From Oscillospiraceae bacterium (GTDB lineage: Bacteria > Bacillota > Clostridia > Oscillospirales > Oscillospiraceae): 50,211 nt of DNA. A model generated the notes under the pieces. That model saw nothing but the letters and a program-made list of their open reading frames with translations, was not told the DNA's origin and did not search any database. The translations under genes and the position numbers were made by a program. Shown here piece by piece: positions 35,573 to 45,094 of this stretch; position 1 is the stretch's first letter, and every line of letters begins with the position of its first letter. Where the stretch lies: the NCBI GenBank assembly GCA_017456645.1, contig JAFTIZ010000018.1, forward strand, positions 1 through 50,211, read 5' to 3'.

Positions 35573-36633
35573 GCCGCTTTTTCAGCGCAAAATACAATAC
35601 TCTGACCCCCTACACCCCCGGTGAACAGCCCCGGGATCAGCAATACATCAAGCTGAATACCAACGAATCACCTTTCCCGCCCTCGCCGCTGGCGCAGCAA
35701 AGAGCGCAGGAGGAAGCCGCTATGCTGCAGCTGTACTCCGATCCCACCTGCGTAAGCCTGACGTCAGCCGCCGCCAAGGCGCTGGGGGTTGCCGCGGACG
35801 AGATCCTCTTCTCCAACGGCTCTGACGAGGTGCTGAACTTCGCCTTTATGGCCTTCTGCGATGCAGATACGCCAGCGATCTTCCCTGACATCACCTACGG
35901 TTTTTACAAGGTTTTTGCCCAATTGAACGGCATTCCCTATGAGCAGATCCCTCTGAAAGAGGATTTCACCATCGACCTGAGGGACTATGCAGCCAGAAAC
36001 GCCACCATCTTCATCGCCAACCCCAACGCCCCTACGGGTCTGTATCTGAGCCTGGACAAGATCGAGCAGATCGTCAAGAACAACCCTTGCAGCGTGGTAG
36101 TCATCGACGAGGCCTACATCGATTTCGGTGGCGAAAGCGCCATCCCCCTGACGAAGAAATACGATAATCTGCTGGTGGTGCAGACCTTCTCCAAGTCCCG
36201 CTCCATGGCCGGCGCCCGACTGGGCTTCGCCGTGGGCTGCAAAAACCTCATTCAGGATCTGAATACTATCAAATACTCCACCAACCCCTACAATGTCAAC
36301 CGCATGACCATGGCGGCGGGCGTAGGCGCGCTGGAGGATGTGGATTACTTCCGCGGTAACTGCCGCGCCATCATGGACAACCGGAGCTGGACGACCTCCG
36401 AACTGGCGAAGCTGGGCTTTACCACGTTGCCCTCCCTGACCAATTTCGTATTTACCAAAAACGAAGCCATCTCCGGCAAGGAATTTTACCTGAAGCTGAA
36501 GTCCAAGGGCATCCTTGTGCGTCACTTCGACATCCCCCGGCTGACGGACTACGTCCGTGTTACCATCGGCTCAGCTGAGCAGATGGCCGCCTTCATCCGA
36601 ACCACCAAAGAAATACTGGAGGAAATGAAATGA
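35569..36633 (+). CDS. hisC: histidinol-phosphate aminotransferase
   Basis: 354 aa. A class I/II PLP transaminase. LNTNESPFPPSP opens, FSNGSDEVLNFAFMAFCD forms the cofactor phosphate site, IFIANPNAPTGLYL contains the substrate Asn, VVIDEAYIDFGGES the Asp/Tyr, and the Schiff-base Lys is in TFSKSRSMAGARLGFAVG. It overlaps hisD and hisB by ATGA at each end. Confidence 0.95.
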   Translation: MSRFFSAKYNTLTPYTPGEQPRDQQYIKLNTNESPFPPSPLAQQRAQEEAAMLQLYSDPTCVSLTSAAAKALGVAADEILFSNGSDEVLNFAFMAFCDADTPAIFPDITYGFYKVFAQLNGIPYEQIPLKEDFTIDLRDYAARNATIFIANPNAPTGLYLSLDKIEQIVKNNPCSVVVIDEAYIDFGGESAIPLTKKYDNLLVVQTFSKSRSMAGARLGFAVGCKNLIQDLNTIKYSTNPYNVNRMTMAAGVGALEDVDYFRGNCRAIMDNRSWTTSELAKLGFTTLPSLTNFVFTKNEAISGKEFYLKLKSKGILVRHFDIPRLTDYVRVTIGSAEQMAAFIRTTKEILEEMK

Positions 36634-37217
36634 GAACTTCCGAAATCAAGCGTGCCACCGCTGAAACTGACATTTCCCTGACCTTAAACTTAGACGGCAC
36701 CGGCAAAAGTGAGATCGAAACCGGCTGCGGTTTTCTGGATCACATGCTGACTCTGTTCGCCCGTCACGGCCGCTTTGACCTGAACATCTCCTGCCATGGC
36801 GATACCTATGTGGACGATCACCACACGGTGGAGGACATCGGCATCTGTCTGGGCAAGGCCTTTGCTGAAGCGCTGGCCGACAAGACGGGTGTAGTTCGCT
36901 ATGGCAGCACCGTACTCCCCATGGACGAGAGTCTGATCCTCTCCGCTGTGGATCTGTCCGGCAGAGGCTATCTGGGCTACGGTCTTGAGATCCCCACGGA
37001 AAAAGTCGGCACTTTCGACACCGAACTGGTGGAGGAATTCTGGCTGGCCTTCATCCGCAATGCCGAATGCACTCTGCACATCCGTCAGCTGGCGGGAAGC
37101 AACTCCCACCACATCATCGAAGGCACGTTCAAGTCTGTGGCACGGAGCCTGAAGACCGCCGTGGCCATCGATGCAGCCTTCGCCAACGAGATCCCCTCCA
37201 CGAAAGGTGTTCTGTAA
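36630..37217 (+). CDS. hisB: imidazoleglycerol-phosphate dehydratase
   Basis: 195 aa, the single-function form without a fused histidinol phosphatase. GCGFLDHMLTLFARHGRFDL and DDHHTVEDIGICLGKAF give the first set of metal ligands; LHIRQLAGSNSHHIIEGTFKSVARSL gives the second. The separate histidinol-phosphate phosphatase needed by the pathway is not in this operon. Confidence 0.96.
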   Translation: MRTSEIKRATAETDISLTLNLDGTGKSEIETGCGFLDHMLTLFARHGRFDLNISCHGDTYVDDHHTVEDIGICLGKAFAEALADKTGVVRYGSTVLPMDESLILSAVDLSGRGYLGYGLEIPTEKVGTFDTELVEEFWLAFIRNAECTLHIRQLAGSNSHHIIEGTFKSVARSLKTAVAIDAAFANEIPSTKGVL

Positions 37218-37844
37218 ATGGTAGCGATCGTTGATTACGGCGTTGGCAACCTCTTTTCTCTGGAGTGTTCCCTGAACGCCATCGGCGCGGAGGTGGTCGT
37301 CACCGCCGAACCGGAAATTCTGAAGAAAGCCGATCAGGTGCTGCTGCCCGGCGTAGGCGCTTTCGAGGACGCGGCGAAAAAGCTGCGCGATAGCGGCTTG
37401 GATGCTGTTATCAAGGAGCTGGTGGCATCGGGCAAGCCCCTGCTGGGTATCTGCCTGGGCATGCAGATGCTGTTTGAGGAAAGCCACGAATACGGCATCC
37501 ATCAGGGTCTCGGTTTGATCCCCGGTCAGGTGGTCAGCATGGAGGGCGTTGTGCCTGCGGATTACAAGATCCCCCACATTGGCTGGAACGCCCTGCGGTT
37601 CAAGAAGGATTGCCCCATCTTCAAATACATCAAGGACGGCGATTGCGTCTACTTCGTCCATTCCTACTACGCCGCGAATTGCGACTGCTTCATCACCGCC
37701 ACCGCCGAGTATGGCCCGGAGCTGACCGCGGCCGTGGTAAACAAAAATGTGTTCGGCTGCCAGTTCCATCCGGAAAAGAGCGGCAGCGTAGGTCTTGCGA
37801 TTCTGCGCGCATTCATCGAATTAAAGGAGGCGGACGTATGCTGA
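37218..37844 (+). CDS. hisH: imidazole glycerol phosphate synthase, glutaminase subunit
   Basis: 208 aa. A class I glutaminase that passes ammonia to HisF. VDYGVGNLFSLECSL opens; the nucleophile Cys is in LLGICLGMQMLFE; the His-Glu pair lies in FGCQFHPEKSGSVGLAIL. It begins directly after hisB and overlaps hisA by seven bases. Confidence 0.96.
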   Translation: MVAIVDYGVGNLFSLECSLNAIGAEVVVTAEPEILKKADQVLLPGVGAFEDAAKKLRDSGLDAVIKELVASGKPLLGICLGMQMLFEESHEYGIHQGLGLIPGQVVSMEGVVPADYKIPHIGWNALRFKKDCPIFKYIKDGDCVYFVHSYYAANCDCFITATAEYGPELTAAVVNKNVFGCQFHPEKSGSVGLAILRAFIELKEADVC

Positions 37845-38551
37845 TCTATCCCGCCATTGATCTGTACGGCGGCAAAGCCGTGCGGCTTTACAAGGGCGAC
37901 TATGCCCAGATGACCATCTACAACGATAATCCCGTGGAGGTGGCAAAGGATTTCCTGCGCTGCGGCGCAAAGTGCATCCATCTGGTGGATCTGGAGGGTG
38001 CCAAAAGCGGCACTACCCCCAATTTCGACACCGTGACCGCCATCAAAAAAGAAACCGGTCTGTTCTGCGAGATCGGCGGCGGCATCCGCAGTATGGAAAC
38101 CATCGAAAAATATCTGGCTGCCGGCGTGGATCGGGTGATTCTTGGCACCGCCGCCGTCACCGAACCGGGCTTTGTGGAAGCCGCCGTTGCCAAATTCGGC
38201 GACAAGATCGCCGTGGGCATCGACATCAAGGACGGCTACGTCGCCATCAAGGGCTGGACGGTCAAATCCGAAGAAAACGCCATGGATTTCACCGAAAAAA
38301 TGGAGAAGATCGGTGTAAAAACCATGATCTGCACGGATATTTCCAAGGACGGCGCCATGCAGGGCACCAATCACGAGCTGTATCAGGAGCTGTCGGAGAA
38401 ATTCAACATGAACATCATCGCCTCCGGCGGTGTGTCCTCCATTGACGATGTGGCACGTCTGGCAAAGCTCGGCATCCACGGCGCCATCATGGGCAAGGCC
38501 TACTACACCGGAGCCATCGATCTGGTTCGGGCCATTGAGGTAGCAAAATGA
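37838..38551 (+). CDS. hisA: ProFAR isomerase (phosphoribosylformimino-AICAR-P isomerase)
   Basis: 237 aa. A TIM barrel that opens the ring of ProFAR to PRFAR. The start at 37838 has AAAGGAGG upstream; the longer frame reads into hisH out of frame. IYPAIDLYGGKAVRLYKGDY carries the first catalytic Asp, CTDISKDGAMQGTNHELY the second, and IIASGGVSSIDD and AIMGKAYY the phosphate-binding loops. Confidence 0.95.
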   Translation: MLIYPAIDLYGGKAVRLYKGDYAQMTIYNDNPVEVAKDFLRCGAKCIHLVDLEGAKSGTTPNFDTVTAIKKETGLFCEIGGGIRSMETIEKYLAAGVDRVILGTAAVTEPGFVEAAVAKFGDKIAVGIDIKDGYVAIKGWTVKSEENAMDFTEKMEKIGVKTMICTDISKDGAMQGTNHELYQELSEKFNMNIIASGGVSSIDDVARLAKLGIHGAIMGKAYYTGAIDLVRAIEVAK

Positions 38552-39306
38552 TCACAAAACGAATTATTCCCTGTCTGGACGTAAAGAACGGACGGGTGGT
38601 CAAGGGCATGAATTTTGAGGGCTTGCAGGATGTTTCCTCTCCCGTGACTCTGGCGAAATTCTACAGCGAATGCGGTGCCGATGAGCTGGTGTTCTACGAC
38701 ATCACCGCCTCCTCCGACGGCCGCAAGCTGTTCACCGACATTCTGGTGGAAACGGCAAAAACCGTTTTCATCCCCCTTACCGTGGGCGGCGGCATCAACA
38801 CTGTGGCGGATTTCGACCGGGTGCTGAAATGCGGAGCGGACAAGGTCAGCGTCAACTCCGGTGCCATCCGCAACCCCGATCTGGTCTACGAAGCCGCCAA
38901 GCTCTACGGCGATCAGTGCGTGGTTCTGTCCGCAGACATCAAGCGGGTGGACGGCGTGTTCCGGGTCTTCGCCAAGGGCGGTCGGGAGAACACCGGCATG
39001 GAGGCCATCGAATGGATCAAGCGTTGCGTGGGCAACGGAGCCGGCGAAGTGGTGGTCAACTCCATCGACACCGACGGCGTCAAGGGCGGCTTCGACCTTG
39101 AGATGCTGGAAGCCGTGTGCAACGCGGTGAATGTCCCCGTCATCGCCTCCGGCGGTGCCGGCAAGATCGACGATTTTATTACATTGTTCCAAACCTTGCC
39201 TAAGGTGGATGCCGGCCTTGCCGCATCGATCTTCCACTTCGGCGAGGTGGCCATTAAGGATCTGAAGGCCGAAATGGTGAAAGCCAACATCCCCACAAGA
39301 TTGTAA
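38548..39306 (+). CDS. hisF: imidazole glycerol phosphate synthase, cyclase subunit
   Basis: 252 aa. A TIM barrel using ammonia from HisH to form imidazole glycerol phosphate and [24 protein letters not shown] includes the first catalytic Asp (Asp11-type), [38 protein letters not shown] and [17 protein letters not shown] (second Asp) are family segments. It overlaps hisA by ATGA. Confidence 0.97.
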   Translation: MITKRIIPCLDVKNGRVVKGMNFEGLQDVSSPVTLAKFYSECGADELVFYDITASSDGRKLFTDILVETAKTVFIPLTVGGGINTVADFDRVLKCGADKVSVNSGAIRNPDLVYEAAKLYGDQCVVLSADIKRVDGVFRVFAKGGRENTGMEAIEWIKRCVGNGAGEVVVNSIDTDGVKGGFDLEMLEAVCNAVNVPVIASGGAGKIDDFITLFQTLPKVDAGLAASIFHFGEVAIKDLKAEMVKANIPTRL

Positions 39307-39317
39307 GGAGAACCGAT

Positions 39318-39965
39318 ATGATCAACATTGACGAGCTGAAATTTGACGAAAAAGGCCTGATTCCCGCTATTGTCGTGGATTCTGTTACCAAAAAAGTGCT
39401 GACTTTGGCCTATATGAACAAGGAGAGCCTTGCTATTTCCATGGAGAAGGAGCTGACCTGCTTCTTCAGCCGTTCTCGCAACGAGCTGTGGCTCAAGGGC
39501 GAGACCAGCGGCAACTATCAGCACATCGTGTCCATCACGGCTGATTGTGATAAGGACGCACTGGTGATCGTGGTAGAGCCTGACGGCCCTGCCTGCCACC
39601 GGGGCACCACCTCTTGCTTTGAGTACCCCGTGTTCCAGAGCGACGATCGCCACGAATTTAGCTATCAGGGTCTCATGGAGCTGATCGAGGGTCGCAAGAC
39701 CGAGAAAAAGGAAGGCTCCTACACCACCTATCTCTTCGAAAAAGGTCTGGACAAGATCCTCAAGAAGGTGGGCGAGGAATGTACCGAGGTCATCATCGGT
39801 GCCAAGTCCGACGATAAGAAAGAAACCATTTACGAGATCGCCGACCTTGCCTATCATGTCATGGTTCTGATGATCCAGATGGGCATCTCTCTGGAGGATA
39901 TCCACAAGGAGCTGGCTTCCCGCCATGTCATCGACCACAAGGTCAAGCAGGAAAAAATGACGTAA
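39318..39965 (+). CDS. hisIE: bifunctional PR-AMP cyclohydrolase/PR-ATP pyrophosphatase
   Basis: 215 aa. The HisI half (about 1-110) has [26 protein letters not shown] and the metal Cys in [12 protein letters not shown]. The HisE half (about 118-215) has [23 protein letters not shown] and [17 protein letters not shown]. The fusion does steps two and three of the pathway in order PR-ATP to PR-AMP (HisE) to ProFAR (HisI). It is the last gene and starts after AAGGAG. Confidence 0.96.
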   Translation: MINIDELKFDEKGLIPAIVVDSVTKKVLTLAYMNKESLAISMEKELTCFFSRSRNELWLKGETSGNYQHIVSITADCDKDALVIVVEPDGPACHRGTTSCFEYPVFQSDDRHEFSYQGLMELIEGRKTEKKEGSYTTYLFEKGLDKILKKVGEECTEVIIGAKSDDKKETIYEIADLAYHVMVLMIQMGISLEDIHKELASRHVIDHKVKQEKMT

Positions 39966-39972
39966 CAAAAAC

Positions 39973-39999
39973 AGGAGCCGTGGCATCACCACGGCTCCT
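39973..39999. terminator. bidirectional terminator between hisIE and the thioesterase gene
   Basis: AGGAGCCGTGG / CCACGGCTCCT, 11 bp, 5-base loop. The minus strand follows with a run of five T; the plus strand is T-rich beyond. It ends both converging transcripts. Confidence 0.88.
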
Positions 40000-40007
40000 T
40001 CATTCTA

Positions 40008-40445
40008 TTATTTTCCCATCTCTTTATAGAAATACGTGGCGCTGGCGCTGACACACAGCTTTTCCGGTGCGCTTTGGCGGTACAGCTGCGCAGACATATG
40101 AATGAGCGTCTTGGTCACCGATACCGGCCGCACCCGAATCAGCACATCCTCACCGGGCATCAGGGGGCGGTGGTAATTCAGATGCAGCTCAATGGCAGGG
40201 ATGATCCCCTCCCCCTGCTTGAAGCAGCAGGCCACGCTGCCCATAGCCTGATCCGCAATGGTGGCGCACAAGCCGCCGTGGAGGGTGCCGTGGGCATTGC
40301 GCATCCAATCCTCCGACCGGCTGCGCAGCAGGAACTCCTTGCTGCTCTGGTCATATTCAAGCGCCTCCAGATAAAGCCGGTCACCGGCAGAGCCGGGAGC
40401 CACCTCATGCAGCCGATTCAGCCATTTTCTTACTTGCTCCAGCAT
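40008..40445 (-). CDS. PaaI-family hotdog-fold thioesterase
   Basis: 145 aa, one hotdog domain. Such proteins cleave acyl-CoA thioesters. The active region reads NAHGTLHGGLCATIADQAMGSVAC, the PaaI pattern (N/H before HGG and an acidic residue in the following helix). LHLNYHRPLMPGEDVLIRVRPVS forms the central strand, and ASATYFYKEM the last. Substrate unknown. AAGGAGT stands upstream. A hairpin separates it from the CHAP gene, with which it might share some readthrough. Confidence 0.85.
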   Translation of the reverse strand: MLEQVRKWLNRLHEVAPGSAGDRLYLEALEYDQSSKEFLLRSRSEDWMRNAHGTLHGGLCATIADQAMGSVACCFKQGEGIIPAIELHLNYHRPLMPGEDVLIRVRPVSVTKTLIHMSAQLYRQSAPEKLCVSASATYFYKEMGK

Positions 40446-40481
40446 AGCTGTTCACTCCTTTTCCATGAATAGGATATCCAA

Positions 40482-40512
40482 AGCGGAGCTGCCCCATTCC
40501 GGCAGCTCCGCT
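40482..40512. terminator. hairpin after the CHAP-domain gene
   Basis: AGCGGAGCTGCC / GGCAGCTCCGCT, 12-bp stem with 7-base loop, directly after the CHAP gene stop. The T-run is strong on the plus strand but only two T on the minus strand, so on the gene's own strand it may be a partial terminator. Confidence 0.65.
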
Positions 40513-40517
40513 GTTTT

Positions 40518-41783
40518 TTAATTCAGAGCCTGACGGATCAGATCCGCGCCGGCATAGCCCAGCGCATCCATGGCATCGCAGATGCCGCTGGCGCTGTAAT
40601 CGCCCTGACAGCGCTGCAGGACTCTGCGAACCGCCGCCGTGCCGCCCAAGCAGTACAAAGCTCCACAGGCCATGCGGCCATCCTCGTCGGCAACGCCCAG
40701 TGCTTCCGCCGTCGCCTGACCGGAGCAAAGCATTTGCTCCAGCGCAGCATTCTGCGCCTTCACGCCGGCCTCGCTGCTCAGGATCGACCGCAGACAACTT
40801 TCCTGCGCGGCATCGGGTCGGAATTGAAGCCAATCAGCTTCCAGCGCAGCACCGATACCGGCGGTATCCAGCCGTTCAAAGGCCTGCGCATCCGTAGCTT
40901 TGATCTGCCGCAGTAGCTGCTCGGCATCCGCGCCGTACCACTGGGCGCAGCCCAGAGTCACCGCGCCGTCCGCAGTACGGCCAAGGCCATCGTAGCGCCC
41001 ATCTGCGCCGCTTTGCAGCACGCAGACCGCCTGACGTAGCTGCTCCAGTTTTTCAGCGGCAGTGCGATCCGTGGTTGCATCCCCCACGCGCAGACCGGTG
41101 GTTTCATAATCAGGGCTGCATATGTAAACGATATAGGTATTGGTAATGGCGTAGGACTTCCGTGCCACAATTCCGCCGCTGCTGAAAATGGCAGGAGATG
41201 CGGTGTTGCCTTCCACAGTGTAAACAATACCGTCCCGATAGCCGGTAACGATGCCCACGTGATTGGTGGTGTTTTTGGTACTGGCGGTCTTGAAATAGAT
41301 CAGATCGCCGGGCTGGGGCGTATAGGCACCCGCCGCCACTCTGGCACGGCTGTAGGCACGCCCCCATTGATCCTTGAGCCAATACAGGCCGTTGGGTGTG
41401 TAGGAGTGTTTGGGCACTACCTGCTCACTGATTCCGGCCAGCGCGGCGCACCACGACACAAAAATAGCGCACCACTGATCCTGCATATCGTACCAGTTGC
41501 CGTACTCCGTAAAGTTCACGTTGCCGATGATCTCACCGGACAGCTCGTCCATGTATGTACTCTCCTGATAACCCACCTGCGACAGCGCAATGTTGACGAT
41601 ATCCGTGCGAGGGTCGCCGGTGAGGCGAACCCGCTTCAGCGCCTCATAGTATTTGCCGGCCATATAGGATTCGGTGCCCGTATATTCAAGAGCCTGCGTC
41701 GGCTGCGCCGCCGGCAGCACAGCTGATATCAGCAATGCCAGCGCCAGCAGTCGGGATATGATCTGCTTTCCTGTCCGTTTCAT
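40518..41783 (-). CDS. secreted CHAP-domain peptidoglycan hydrolase-like protein
   Basis: 421 aa from the start at 41783 (GGAGG 8 bases upstream). Residues 1-32 form a signal peptide. A CHAP domain spans about 60-225 with C105 (DQWCAIFVSWCAAL), H175 (TTNHVGIVTGY) and E191 (YTVEGNT) as the likely catalytic triad and QPGDLIYFKT typical of the fold. CHAP enzymes are amidases or endopeptidases on cell wall peptides. The C-terminal 190 residues are helical and Ala/Leu-rich, with no recognised wall-binding repeats. It lies opposite an S-layer-homology protein, which suggests a surface setting. Confidence 0.85.
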   Translation of the reverse strand: MKRTGKQIISRLLALALLISAVLPAAQPTQALEYTGTESYMAGKYYEALKRVRLTGDPRTDIVNIALSQVGYQESTYMDELSGEIIGNVNFTEYGNWYDMQDQWCAIFVSWCAALAGISEQVVPKHSYTPNGLYWLKDQWGRAYSRARVAAGAYTPQPGDLIYFKTASTKNTTNHVGIVTGYRDGIVYTVEGNTASPAIFSSGGIVARKSYAITNTYIVYICSPDYETTGLRVGDATTDRTAAEKLEQLRQAVCVLQSGADGRYDGLGRTADGAVTLGCAQWYGADAEQLLRQIKATDAQAFERLDTAGIGAALEADWLQFRPDAAQESCLRSILSSEAGVKAQNAALEQMLCSGQATAEALGVADEDGRMACGALYCLGGTAAVRRVLQRCQGDYSASGICDAMDALGYAGADLIRQALN

Positions 41784-41829
41784 GGCAAATACCTCCTGGG
41801 GAATCCTGTCGAAAACACATTCTTTCTCG

Positions 41830-41858
41830 ATTATACCGCCCGTAAGCTCAATAATCAA
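41830..41858 (-). promoter_or_regulatory. promoter of the CHAP-domain gene
   Basis: The minus strand shows TTGATT (41853-41858), 17-bp spacer, TATAAT (41830-41835). No equally clear promoter was seen for the divergent SLH gene in the same gap. Confidence 0.65.
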
Positions 41859-41966
41859 GGAAAACTTCCGCTGAGCCGATTTCTTACGCAATTTTTCCAA
41901 GGCTGTGCATATTTTCCCCGAAACGGCAAACACTACCTGCGGACAACCAATACAGGAGGTTTTGAA

Positions 41967-43163
41967 ATGTTCCAAACCAAGTTCTTATGCCTAGTACTGT
42001 GCGCCTGCCTGACGCTGAGCATCGCCGGCGGCGCGGTGGCCGCGCAGGTGGATTGCGACGACATCTATTGCTTCTCCTCCGGCGATTTTTCCTCCGATGA
42101 CAAGCTGGAGGGTATCTGCATCACCGGCCTGCCGGACAGCTCTGCCGGCACCATTGTGCTGGGCAGCCGTGTGCTTCGCCCCGGTGATATCCTCACCGCC
42201 GAGCAGGTGGCGCAAATGACCTTCGTTCCCCTGCTGACGGAAACGGATGCCGAGGCTCAGGTTACCTACCTGCCCATTTACGCCGATCGGGTAGAGCGGG
42301 CCACGGCCATGACCATTTCCATCCGCGGCAAGGCGGACAAAGCTCCCATTGCAGAAAATTCCTCTCTGCAGACCTACAAAAATCTGGCCAACGAGGGAAC
42401 TCTGAAGGTCTCCGACCCCGAAGGGCTGGCGCTGACCTACACCGTCACCCGTCAGGCCAAGCGGGGTACCGTGACCATTCGGGAGGACGGCACCTTCCTC
42501 TACACCCCCAAGAAAAACAAGGTAGGCACCGACTCCTTTGTCTACACCGCTACGGATCCGGCGGGTCATGTGTCCAGAGAAGCCACGGTGACCATTGAGA
42601 TCATGAAGCCCGGCTCCGCCGCCATGTACACCGACACCGCCAACACCGATTGCCGCTTCGAGGCGGAATGGCTGCGCAACACCGGCCTGTTCGTGGGCGA
42701 GCAGATTGGCGGCAAATCCTGCTTCCAGCCGGAAAAAGCCGTCAGCCGGGGCGAATTTTTGACCATGCTGGTCAAAACACTGGGCATCGAGGTGGACGAG
42801 GAGGCCGCTTACACCGGCTTCAATGATGAGATCCCCATGTGGTTGAAGCCCTATCTGTCCGCAGCTCTGCGCTCCGGTCTCACCGTGAACTGGCCCCACG
42901 GCACGGTGTTCGGCGCCAACGAGCCTATTGACGGCATGGAGGCGGCGCTGCTAACGCAGAATGCTTTGGATTTGACCGTGACCACCATGGCTGGCAAGGA
43001 TGAGGAAACTGACATTCCCTCCTGGGCCATCACCGCCATGAACGCCATGGCAGACAACGGGTTTAGTCTGACCGCCGGCACTTTGACACGGGCAGAGGCT
43101 GCGGTTCTTCTGTATCAGGTCAGCCGGATTGCCCCCACCGCCCCGGGAATGAAGCTGTATTAA
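41967..43163 (+). CDS. surface protein with cadherin-like domain and S-layer homology repeats
   Basis: 398 aa. A signal peptide ends near residue 26. Residues about 125-213 form a cadherin-like/Ig-like module (ADKAPIAENSSLQTYKN, DGTFLYTPKKNKVGTDSFVYTATDPAGH). Residues about 218-398 hold SLH-type repeats (EWLRNTGLFVGEQIGGKSCFQPEKAVSRGEFLTML; AITAMNAMADNGFS...LTRAEAAVLLYQV). SLH repeats usually bind pyruvylated wall polymers, so the protein should sit on the cell surface. GGAGG precedes the start. The role is otherwise unknown. Confidence 0.85.
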   Translation: MFQTKFLCLVLCACLTLSIAGGAVAAQVDCDDIYCFSSGDFSSDDKLEGICITGLPDSSAGTIVLGSRVLRPGDILTAEQVAQMTFVPLLTETDAEAQVTYLPIYADRVERATAMTISIRGKADKAPIAENSSLQTYKNLANEGTLKVSDPEGLALTYTVTRQAKRGTVTIREDGTFLYTPKKNKVGTDSFVYTATDPAGHVSREATVTIEIMKPGSAAMYTDTANTDCRFEAEWLRNTGLFVGEQIGGKSCFQPEKAVSRGEFLTMLVKTLGIEVDEEAAYTGFNDEIPMWLKPYLSAALRSGLTVNWPHGTVFGANEPIDGMEAALLTQNALDLTVTTMAGKDEETDIPSWAITAMNAMADNGFSLTAGTLTRAEAAVLLYQVSRIAPTAPGMKLY

Positions 43164-43167
43164 AAAT

Positions 43168-43194
43168 GAGCCTGTCCCGAAATGGGACAGGCTC
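43168..43194. terminator. terminator between the SLH gene and PPi-PFK
   Basis: GAGCCTGTCCC / GGGACAGGCTC, 11-bp stem, 5-base loop. A five-T run on the minus strand suits the end of the phosphofructokinase gene; it likely also ends the SLH transcript. Confidence 0.85.
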
Positions 43195-43206
43195 TCGTTT
43201 ATGAAA

Positions 43207-44865
43207 TTAGGCTTTCTCCAGAGCCAGAGTTCTGGTGGTCAGGTCGCAGACCTCGGAGGGTCCGAAGTACTGAATAGCACCGGGATAGGTGAAGCAGGTC
43301 TCAACAGCCCACTCCTCTCTAACGCTCTCGAAGAACTTGAAGGGAGCGCCATCCAGCTCAACCAGAGCCTTGCGGATGACGGGCTTATCGGCACCGTGGC
43401 GGCGCTCGATGTTCATCATCTTGGTGATGGGCATACCGCCGGCGACCCACTCCTCAGCGGGAGCCTGCAGGTTGGAAACCTTGGACAGATAACCGGTGTA
43501 GCCATACTGGATCAGCATAGCGGCGTTGTAGCCCAGGGAGTAGCAGTAGTCAGCATCGAAGTTGGAGGGGAACGCGCAGCGGCCTTCGTAGCCCAGGAAG
43601 TGATGCAGAGCGGAGAACTTGCCGCTGTAGGTGCCGGCAGCCTTACGAGCAGCCAGATTGTCCTTAACCATGGCGGAGAACAGCTTCTCGGACTCGATCA
43701 GAGAAACCTGCACGTTGCCGTGGGGATCGCGCTCCAGGAACAGCTGCTGCTGGATGCTCTGGGGCAGGATGGCGAAGACAGCCATGGATTCCTTGGTCAG
43801 GCCGGCCTCGATGAAGTCATACTTAGCCTGCCAGTTGGGCAGAGCGTTGAAGGCATCCGCCTTCTCACCGGCCAGCAGCTCGTTGATCTCGGCGATCAGC
43901 ACGGAGAACTCGGGAACGAACTCAACGATACCCTCGGGGATGATGGCAACGCCGAAGTTCCAACCCTTGGCAGCACGGGCGGCCACGGAATCGGCAATGT
44001 AATCGGTGATCTGAGCCAGAGACATCTTCTTGGCGGCGACTTCCTCACCGATCAGGCAGATGTTGGGCTGGGTCTCCAGAGCGCACTCCAGAGCAACGTG
44101 GGAAGCGGAGCGGCCCATGACCTTAACGAAGTGCCAGTACTTCTTGGCGGAGTTGGCATCGCGCTCGATGTTGCCGATGATCTCGGAGTAGGTCTTGGTG
44201 GCGGTATCAAAGCCGAAGGAGCACTCGATGTCCTCGTTCTTCAGGTCGCCGTCGATGGTCTTGGGGCAGCCGATGACCTGAATGCCGGTGTTGTGAGCGG
44301 CGCAGTACTCGGCCAGAACAGCGGCGTTGGTGTTGGAGTCGTCACCACCAATAATGACCAGAGCGTTGACGCCGTGGTTCTTGCAGTTCTCAACCACAAC
44401 AGCGAACTGCTCCTGGGTCTCCAGCTTGGTACGGCCGGAGCCAATGATATCGAAGCCGCCGGTGTTGCGGTACTGGTTGATGTAGTCATCCTCGAACACG
44501 ATGAAATCATTGTCCAGCAGACCGCTGGGGCCGCCCTTGAAGCCGATGAGGACATTCTCGGGGTTGGTAGCCTTCAGCGCATCGTACAGGCCGCAAATGA
44601 CGTTGTGGCCGCCGGGAGCCTGACCGCCGGAAAGGATCACGCCAACGACCTGTTTCTTAGCCTCGCTGGTGTTCTCACCCTTCTGGAAGGTGATCTCGTT
44701 CTTGCCGTAGGTGTTGGGGAACAGAGCCTTGATCTTCTCCTGATCCGCAACGCTCTCGGTAGCATCGCCGTTCTTAACGCAAATCTCGCTGATACCGTTT
44801 CTCAGCATGCCGGGCAGCTTGGGCTGATACTGGTATCTGGCGATCTGCAGAGGGGACAGTTTCAT
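43207..44865 (-). CDS. pfp: PPi-dependent 6-phosphofructokinase
   Basis: 552 aa, the long PPi type. The start at 44865 is preferred over GTG at 44877, which lies inside the ribosome binding sequence. It makes fructose 1,6-bisphosphate with pyrophosphate and works in both directions. [35 protein letters not shown] (second Asp, marking PPi rather than ATP use), [11 protein letters not shown] (catalytic Asp and PPi-linked Lys) and [16 protein letters not shown] are all visible. It stands opposite the aldolase gene for the next reaction and has strongly biased codons. Confidence 0.95.
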   Translation of the reverse strand: MKLSPLQIARYQYQPKLPGMLRNGISEICVKNGDATESVADQEKIKALFPNTYGKNEITFQKGENTSEAKKQVVGVILSGGQAPGGHNVICGLYDALKATNPENVLIGFKGGPSGLLDNDFIVFEDDYINQYRNTGGFDIIGSGRTKLETQEQFAVVVENCKNHGVNALVIIGGDDSNTNAAVLAEYCAAHNTGIQVIGCPKTIDGDLKNEDIECSFGFDTATKTYSEIIGNIERDANSAKKYWHFVKVMGRSASHVALECALETQPNICLIGEEVAAKKMSLAQITDYIADSVAARAAKGWNFGVAIIPEGIVEFVPEFSVLIAEINELLAGEKADAFNALPNWQAKYDFIEAGLTKESMAVFAILPQSIQQQLFLERDPHGNVQVSLIESEKLFSAMVKDNLAARKAAGTYSGKFSALHHFLGYEGRCAFPSNFDADYCYSLGYNAAMLIQYGYTGYLSKVSNLQAPAEEWVAGGMPITKMMNIERRHGADKPVIRKALVELDGAPFKFFESVREEWAVETCFTYPGAIQYFGPSEVCDLTTRTLALEKA

Positions 44866-44913
44866 AGTAAAAAACACTCCTTATGTTTATTAAAGTAGAA
44901 GTCTACAAGACAG

Positions 44914-44942
44914 ATTATACGATATTTTCCACGAAACGTAAA
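44914..44942 (-). promoter_or_regulatory. pfp promoter
   Basis: The minus strand has TTTACG (44937-44942), 17-bp spacer, TATAAT (44914-44919). The inverted repeat GTAGA-AG-TCTAC (44895-44906) falls near the expected RNA start and may be an operator. Confidence 0.6.
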
Positions 44943-45012
44943 TACTTATTTTCAATATTTTACGAAAACTGTACAATACAGCAATCCAAGGCCGGATTTC
45001 GAAATATTTATA

Positions 45013-45041
45013 TTGAAAAACACAAAAAAATGTGCTATCAT
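45013..45041 (+). promoter_or_regulatory. fba promoter
   Basis: TTGAAA (45013-45018), 17-bp spacer, TATCAT (45036-45041). It diverges from the pfp promoter in a 229-base AT-rich gap. Confidence 0.7.
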
Positions 45042-45094
45042 GTATCCGACTAAATGCGGCCATGAGCCGCTGAATTAAGAAAGGAATGATTCCA

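Noticed and set aside
41784..41975. N-terminal extension of the CHAP protein frame
   Set aside because: It would include the promoter at 41830-41858 and hide the signal peptide; GGAGG supports 41783.
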